Shown here: positions 60,830 to 64,000 of the stretch, piece by piece | Position numbering within the stretch: the first letter of the stretch is position 1 | Layout: each line of letters begins with the position of its first letter | From: Trachythela sp. YZ-2020 | Taxonomy: Eukaryota > Cnidaria > Anthozoa > Malacalcyonacea > Clavulariidae | Direction of reading: 5' to 3' | Assembly: GCA_016169945.1 (NCBI GenBank) | Contig: JADLSH010000395.1 | Span: forward strand, 7,096,001 to 7,160,000 | DNA: 64,000 nucleotides | Translations under genes and position numbers: made by a program | The notes under the pieces: generated by a model | What the model was told of the DNA's origin: nothing | Databases searched by the model: none | Seen by the model: only the letters and a program-made list of their open reading frames with translations

Positions 60830-61348
60830 ATTTGACCTTTTCTGGTAAGTGTTTATGTTTTAACATGGTGACCCGAAAGTAGCTTATCCCGTACATCCAC
60901 CGCCGGAAGTAATTAGTATTCATACGCCTGGAAGTAAGAATAATAATGAGGTGACGTAACGTAAAGCGTTGCGTAACATGAAGCGTTGCGTAACATAAAG
61001 CGTTGCGTAACGTTTAAATACTAATAGCGTTGCGTAACATAAAGCGTTGCGTAACATAAAGCGTTGCGTAACATAAAGCGTTGCGTAACATCCATACCGA
61101 GAATATAAATTGAGGACATAGATGTATTCACGCGTCACGCCTGGAAGTAAGAATAATAATGAGGTGACGTACCCTCTGAGGTGTGAAAAAGTTTTGCACG
61201 ACGCTGTACGGAATGTTTGTTGTCGAGAAATAAATAACAGCAGAGAGTTTTGTGTTTTGATTTTATTTAAATTACACACAACAATTTAGATGTTTCTCTT
61301 AATAAGTTTTGGCTTCATTATTCGATAGCCATGGTTTCTTTAGCAAAG
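60830..61348. mobile_element. Left terminal inverted repeat of mini Polinton-like element
   Basis: These 519 bp match the reverse complement of 63483-64000 with only scattered substitutions and equal length. The inner end includes the last ~17 codons of the ATPase gene. The match is still running at the window edge, so the repeat may extend further left, possibly over the arrays at 60.4-60.7 kb. It contains a ~17-bp sub-repeat with TTGCGTAA. Confidence 0.92.
60969..61088. promoter_or_regulatory. Seven TTGCGTAA sites in terminal repeat
   Basis: TTGCGTAA starts at 60969, 60986, 61003, 61030, 61047, 61064 and 61081: two 17-bp-spaced groups of three and four. The site resembles C/EBP and PAR-type bZIP targets. 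The right terminal repeat carries the same set inverted. Function as enhancer or end-recognition array is inference. Confidence 0.5.
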
Positions 61349-62453
61349 TCTCGGACGTAGACTCGTCTTCGTGCAGATTCACCCATTTTATAAGGCCTAT
61401 AGATTGGTGCCTTATTTTGACAGGCCAATAATGTTCGCCGTTGCGGTAGACACCCGGACGGCTAGGATAAACACTATTGCGCGACGATTTATACATCTCT
61501 ATGATAGCATATCCTTTGGGAATGACACGAACGGTATCGGCTTTTTCGGTGTATTTTAGCCACTCGGGGATAGTTGCATCCGACCAGGTAATACACCGAT
61601 GTTTAGGTTGTTTTCTTCCAGGCTTGGTTTCGACGCCAGAGACCGGTGTGGGTGTAGTCACTTTAGTTTGGGTGGTGAAGGGATAAACATGGCAGTCGCC
61701 AAATAGGTCTCCAAGAACTTGCTTATCGGTTGGTGTGTCAGGCTTGTTATCCACCAATAAGTATCCAAACGGTTTTTCGGTCTCTTTGTAATAGGCAGTC
61801 ATGAAGCGGTCTCTATTCTTATCAAACATTCGCTCTCCAACAATACCAATTTGTTTCCTATCACTAGGACTTCGGAAGAGAGCAATATATTGGGCATTTC
61901 GGCTAATATCTGTATTAAATTTCCCTTTAGGAAACATGTTCTGAAGCAAAAGGATAACACTAGCGTTTCTATGACGACCCTGGGTAAATAATCGAGCTAC
62001 CACAGGACTGTCTGTCGCTTCGGCCATCAGATCATCCAGTATGATTATGTTGTTGTACTTGGTATTGATCTCACTCAGATCATCGGACAGCTTGGGCAAA
62101 CCTCTCTCAAACCGGATGCTTTTCCCGAGAGACTTTTTCAACTCGTCATAACATTCTTGCCACTGGTTGTAGTACCAAAAAATGCGAATACTTTTTTCCT
62201 CTTCGTACACGACACGATTGTTTTCCAAAATTTGTTGGACAAAATATGTTTTTCCACTTTGACTCGGTCCCACAACCAAAAGTGAGAATTTATGACGGAG
62301 GTTGAAATCCGGATAGGGTTTGATAGTCAAAGATGCTTTAGCTTGTACTGCTTTTGGTTTCTTAGCTGGCAATGAGTGTGCACTTCGGCTTACACGTTTT
62401 TCTCCTGGCTTTTCGGGGTCCGGATATGGAGATTGATATTGCCATGATGTCAC
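61299..62453 (-). CDS. A32-like packaging ATPase (Maverick/Polinton-type)
   Basis: A P-loop ATPase of the viral DNA-packaging type found in Mavericks/Polintons, adintoviruses and large DNA viruses, which pump the genome into the capsid. Counting from a GTG at 62453: Walker A G-P-S-Q-S-G-K-T at 62-69, Walker B N-I-I-I-L-D-D-L-M at 135-143, and a conserved L-L-L-Q-N-M sensor-like strand near 168-173. The catalytic half appears intact to TAA beside 61299. The frame is open upstream of 62453 to about 62530 without ATG, and a CxxC segment lies in another frame there, so the N-terminus is probably broken by a one-base shift (separate entry). The last codons fall inside the terminal repeat. The divergent neighbour is the zinc-finger gene. 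Host transcription by pol II would be expected for an integrated copy. Packaging role is from family knowledge; activity here is untested. Confidence 0.85.
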   Translation of the reverse strand: MTSWQYQSPYPDPEKPGEKRVSRSAHSLPAKKPKAVQAKASLTIKPYPDFNLRHKFSLLVVGPSQSGKTYFVQQILENNRVVYEEEKSIRIFWYYNQWQECYDELKKSLGKSIRFERGLPKLSDDLSEINTKYNNIIILDDLMAEATDSPVVARLFTQGRHRNASVILLLQNMFPKGKFNTDISRNAQYIALFRSPSDRKQIGIVGERMFDKNRDRFMTAYYKETEKPFGYLLVDNKPDTPTDKQVLGDLFGDCHVYPFTTQTKVTTPTPVSGVETKPGRKQPKHRCITWSDATIPEWLKYTEKADTVRVIPKGYAIIEMYKSSRNSVYPSRPGVYRNGEHYWPVKIRHQSIGLIKWVNLHEDESTSETLLKKPWLSNNEAKTY

Positions 62454-62825
62454 CTGGGCTTGCTGAAGAACGTGTTGTCTCCTTGGATTGTAAGCCGTGA
62501 ACTTGCATGTGAAAGATGTGTACTGATGTTCTTTAAATTAGGTCGGCCGCATGTCGGACAGGTCCGAGGAAATCTTCTCAGTGTAAATTCAGTTCTATAT
62601 ATCAATGCTTTAAGGGGTTGCAAGGATTCTGGGGGAACTCTGTAGCGGTTCCCTCGGGGTTCCCTGGGGGTTCCCTCGTGGTTCTGTAGGGGTTCTCTCG
62701 GGGTTCTCTCGGGGTTCTGTAGGGGTTCTCTCGGGGTTCTGTAGGGGTTCTCTCGGGGTTCCCTGGGGGGTTCTGTAGGGGTCCCCTGGGGGTTCACCTA
62801 TGAGCGCAAGGAAGCATCTGCTCAT
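62450..62825 (-). pseudogene. N-terminal part of ATPase gene: frame-broken zinc-ribbon and P/E/R repeats
   Basis: An ATG at 62825 opens a frame (M-S-R-C-F-L-A-L-I-G) running into proline/glutamate/arginine/threonine repeats encoded by an 11/22-bp minisatellite at 62640-62790. A second frame continues from the repeats into R-T-C-P-T-C-G-R-P-N-L-K-N-I-S and a histidine pair, then stops at 62450. The ATPase frame overlaps this end. The arrangement implies one shift within the repeats and one between the Cys/His segment and the ATPase. Because the repeat unit is not a multiple of three, copy-number change alone moves the frame. I infer a formerly continuous Cys/His-finger-plus-ATPase protein; splicing or frameshifting cannot be excluded. 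Confidence 0.5.
62640..62790. repeat. 11/22-bp coding minisatellite
   Basis: Alternating GGGGTTCTCTC and GGGGTTCTGTA words, with GGTTCCCTCGG variants. On the minus strand all three frames are open and give proline-rich peptides of similar composition. Confidence 0.85.
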
Positions 62826-62880
62826 AAAAGTGCCGTGCTGCTGAAAAGAAAGTCATTTCTGGACAGTTAGTGGTAACGGA
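62826..62880. promoter_or_regulatory. Divergent promoter interval between ATPase and zinc-finger genes
   Basis: Only about 55 bp separate the ATG at 62825 (-) from the ATG at 62881 (+). Both genes must share a very short bidirectional control region or start within it. I see no clear TATA box. Confidence 0.35.
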
Positions 62881-63450
62881 ATGAGCTGCAAATTTTGCGG
62901 AAAACAATTTAGCCGTGGTTATAATCTACGCAGTCACGAAAAGGAATACTGTCCACTACGCGAACAAGAGATGTCAGAAACAGAAAGTCAGATAATGGAT
63001 TCCGAAGACGATGTTTCGACAACTTCAACTCATGGGTCTGATAATGAGTCAGAAACTGAAGAAGCAGAAGAAATGGATCCTTGGATACCAATGATAGAAG
63101 AAGCAAAGGAAAGAAGTAATACAGCTTTTGAGGAAATGAAAGAGAGCCTTATAAACAGCGGTCTTGATGAGCAATCTGCTACCGACAAAGCTTACACCAA
63201 TATTCTGCCTGAACTCCAGAAGGAACTTGAAAATATTTATATGCAACGTCTCCTGTGGTTGAAACAACTAAAGAAAGATCCCGTACATAGAAAAATAATG
63301 AAGACAAAGGATGCGTTTGTGGAAAGCGATGACTTTGATCCAGAAGAAGCTTTAGAAGCAGCTATTGATAAGAGAAAGTTTCTTATAAAAAGACTTTTAA
63401 AGGATTACGATTTTGATGAGGAAGACGATGACGCAGAAAGCGATGATTAA
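62881..63450 (+). CDS. Small acidic protein with N-terminal C2HC zinc finger
   Basis: 189 residues from an ATG to TAA. Residues 3-24 form C-x2-C-x12-H-x4-C, a C2HC finger with the F-x-x-x-x-x-L spacing of classical fingers. Residues 29-70 are rich in D/E/S/T. Residues 70-175 look helical, with K-E-L-E-N-I-Y and W-L-K-Q-L-K-K-D-P-V-H segments and a D-P-E-E-A-L-E-A-A block. The C-terminus is strongly acidic (F-D-E-E-D-D-D). I recall similar proteins being abundant in coral and anemone genomes, but cannot check that here. Its place inside the terminal repeats, divergent from the ATPase and 33 bp from the right repeat, makes it an element gene. It may bind element DNA or regulate transcription; that is inference. 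No defect is seen. Confidence 0.75.
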   Translation: MSCKFCGKQFSRGYNLRSHEKEYCPLREQEMSETESQIMDSEDDVSTTSTHGSDNESETEEAEEMDPWIPMIEEAKERSNTAFEEMKESLINSGLDEQSATDKAYTNILPELQKELENIYMQRLLWLKQLKKDPVHRKIMKTKDAFVESDDFDPEEALEAAIDKRKFLIKRLLKDYDFDEEDDDAESDD

Positions 63451-63482
63451 ACTCGGTCAAACGGTCTAATACGGCCCGAGCC

Positions 63483-64000
63483 TTTGTTAAAGAAACCATG
63501 GCTATCGAATAATAAAGCCAAAACGTATTAAGAGAAACATCTAAATTGTTGTGTGTAATTTAAATAAAATCAAAACACAAAACTCTCTGCTGTTATTTAT
63601 TTCTCGACAACAAACATTCCGTACAGCGTCGTGCAAAACTTTTTCACACCTCAGAGGGTACGTCACCTCATTATTATTCTTACTTCCAGGCGTGACGCGT
63701 GAATACATCTATGTCCTCAATTTATATTCTCGGTATGGATGTTACGCAACGCTTTATGTTACGCAACGCTTTATGTTACGCAACGCTTTATGTTACGCAA
63801 CGCTATTAGTATTTAAACGTTACGCAACGCTTTATGTTACGCAACGCTTCATGTTACGCAACGCTTTACGTTACGTCACCTCATTATTATTCTTACTTCC
63901 AGGCGTATGAATACTAATTACTTCCGGCGGTGGATGTACGGGATAAGCTACTTTCGGGTCACCATGTTAAAACATAAACACTTACCAGAAAAGGTCAAAT
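63483..64000. mobile_element. Right terminal inverted repeat, runs off window
   Basis: Reverse complement of 60830-61348. It begins with a copy of the end of the ATPase gene (A-K-K-P-W-L-S-N-N equivalent at 63490-63530). The 119-codon frame at 63551-63910 equals that at 60920-61279 residue for residue, so this part is essentially identical between the two repeats. The outer end and any target duplication lie beyond the window. Confidence 0.92.

Noticed and set aside
60920..61279. 119-codon frame present twice (also 63551-63910 inverted)
   Set aside because: Lies in the terminal repeats and consists partly of the 17-bp sub-repeat; identity comes from the DNA repeat, not protein conservation.

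Overview
The window is eukaryotic DNA: AT-rich, with GT-AG introns, sparse short exons, many tandem repeats and many small inverted-repeat transposons. Animal-type genes (an ABCA1-class transporter, CZIB, a flavin monooxygenase exon) together with a CR1/L2-like LINE, tRNA-derived SINEs, hAT-type MITEs and a Maverick/Polinton-like packaging ATPase point to an invertebrate, most likely a cnidarian. The organism call is inference, not read directly.

Layout. Positions 1-1054 hold the 3' end of a LINE reverse transcriptase. The last exon of a flavin-containing monooxygenase lies at 2766-3083 (+). It converges with a very large minus-strand gene (4917-44847) from which I could assemble 43 exons, about 2,175 codons, of an ABCA1/ABCA4/ABCA7-type lipid transporter. 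The half order TMD1-NBD1-TMD2-NBD2 is complete and all nucleotide-binding motifs are intact; only the first short exon with the initiator was not found. Unusually, one exon in its first extracellular domain encodes a P-type (trefoil) domain. From about 45 to 53.8 kb I recognise no gene, only repeats. CZIB (C1orf123, a zinc-binding CXXC protein) follows on the + strand, with seven exons at 53781-60182 matching the whole family length except the first codon or two.

The right end (60830-64000, continuing off the window) is a compact mobile element. Two near-identical inverted repeats of at least 518 bp enclose only two divergent genes: a viral-type A32-like packaging ATPase (-) and a small acidic C2HC zinc-finger protein (+). 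No polymerase, integrase or capsid gene lies between the repeats, so this looks like a miniature or satellite relative of Maverick/Polinton elements. It is the most interesting item in the window. Each terminal repeat carries seven copies of an 8-bp bZIP-like palindrome.

Most non-exonic sequence is repeat: at least a dozen minisatellites (units 11-85 bp) and over a dozen MITE-like inverted repeats, several with clean target-site duplications. Several arrays end within 20 bp of ABCA splice sites. Most long uninterrupted reading frames in the window are these arrays, not genes.
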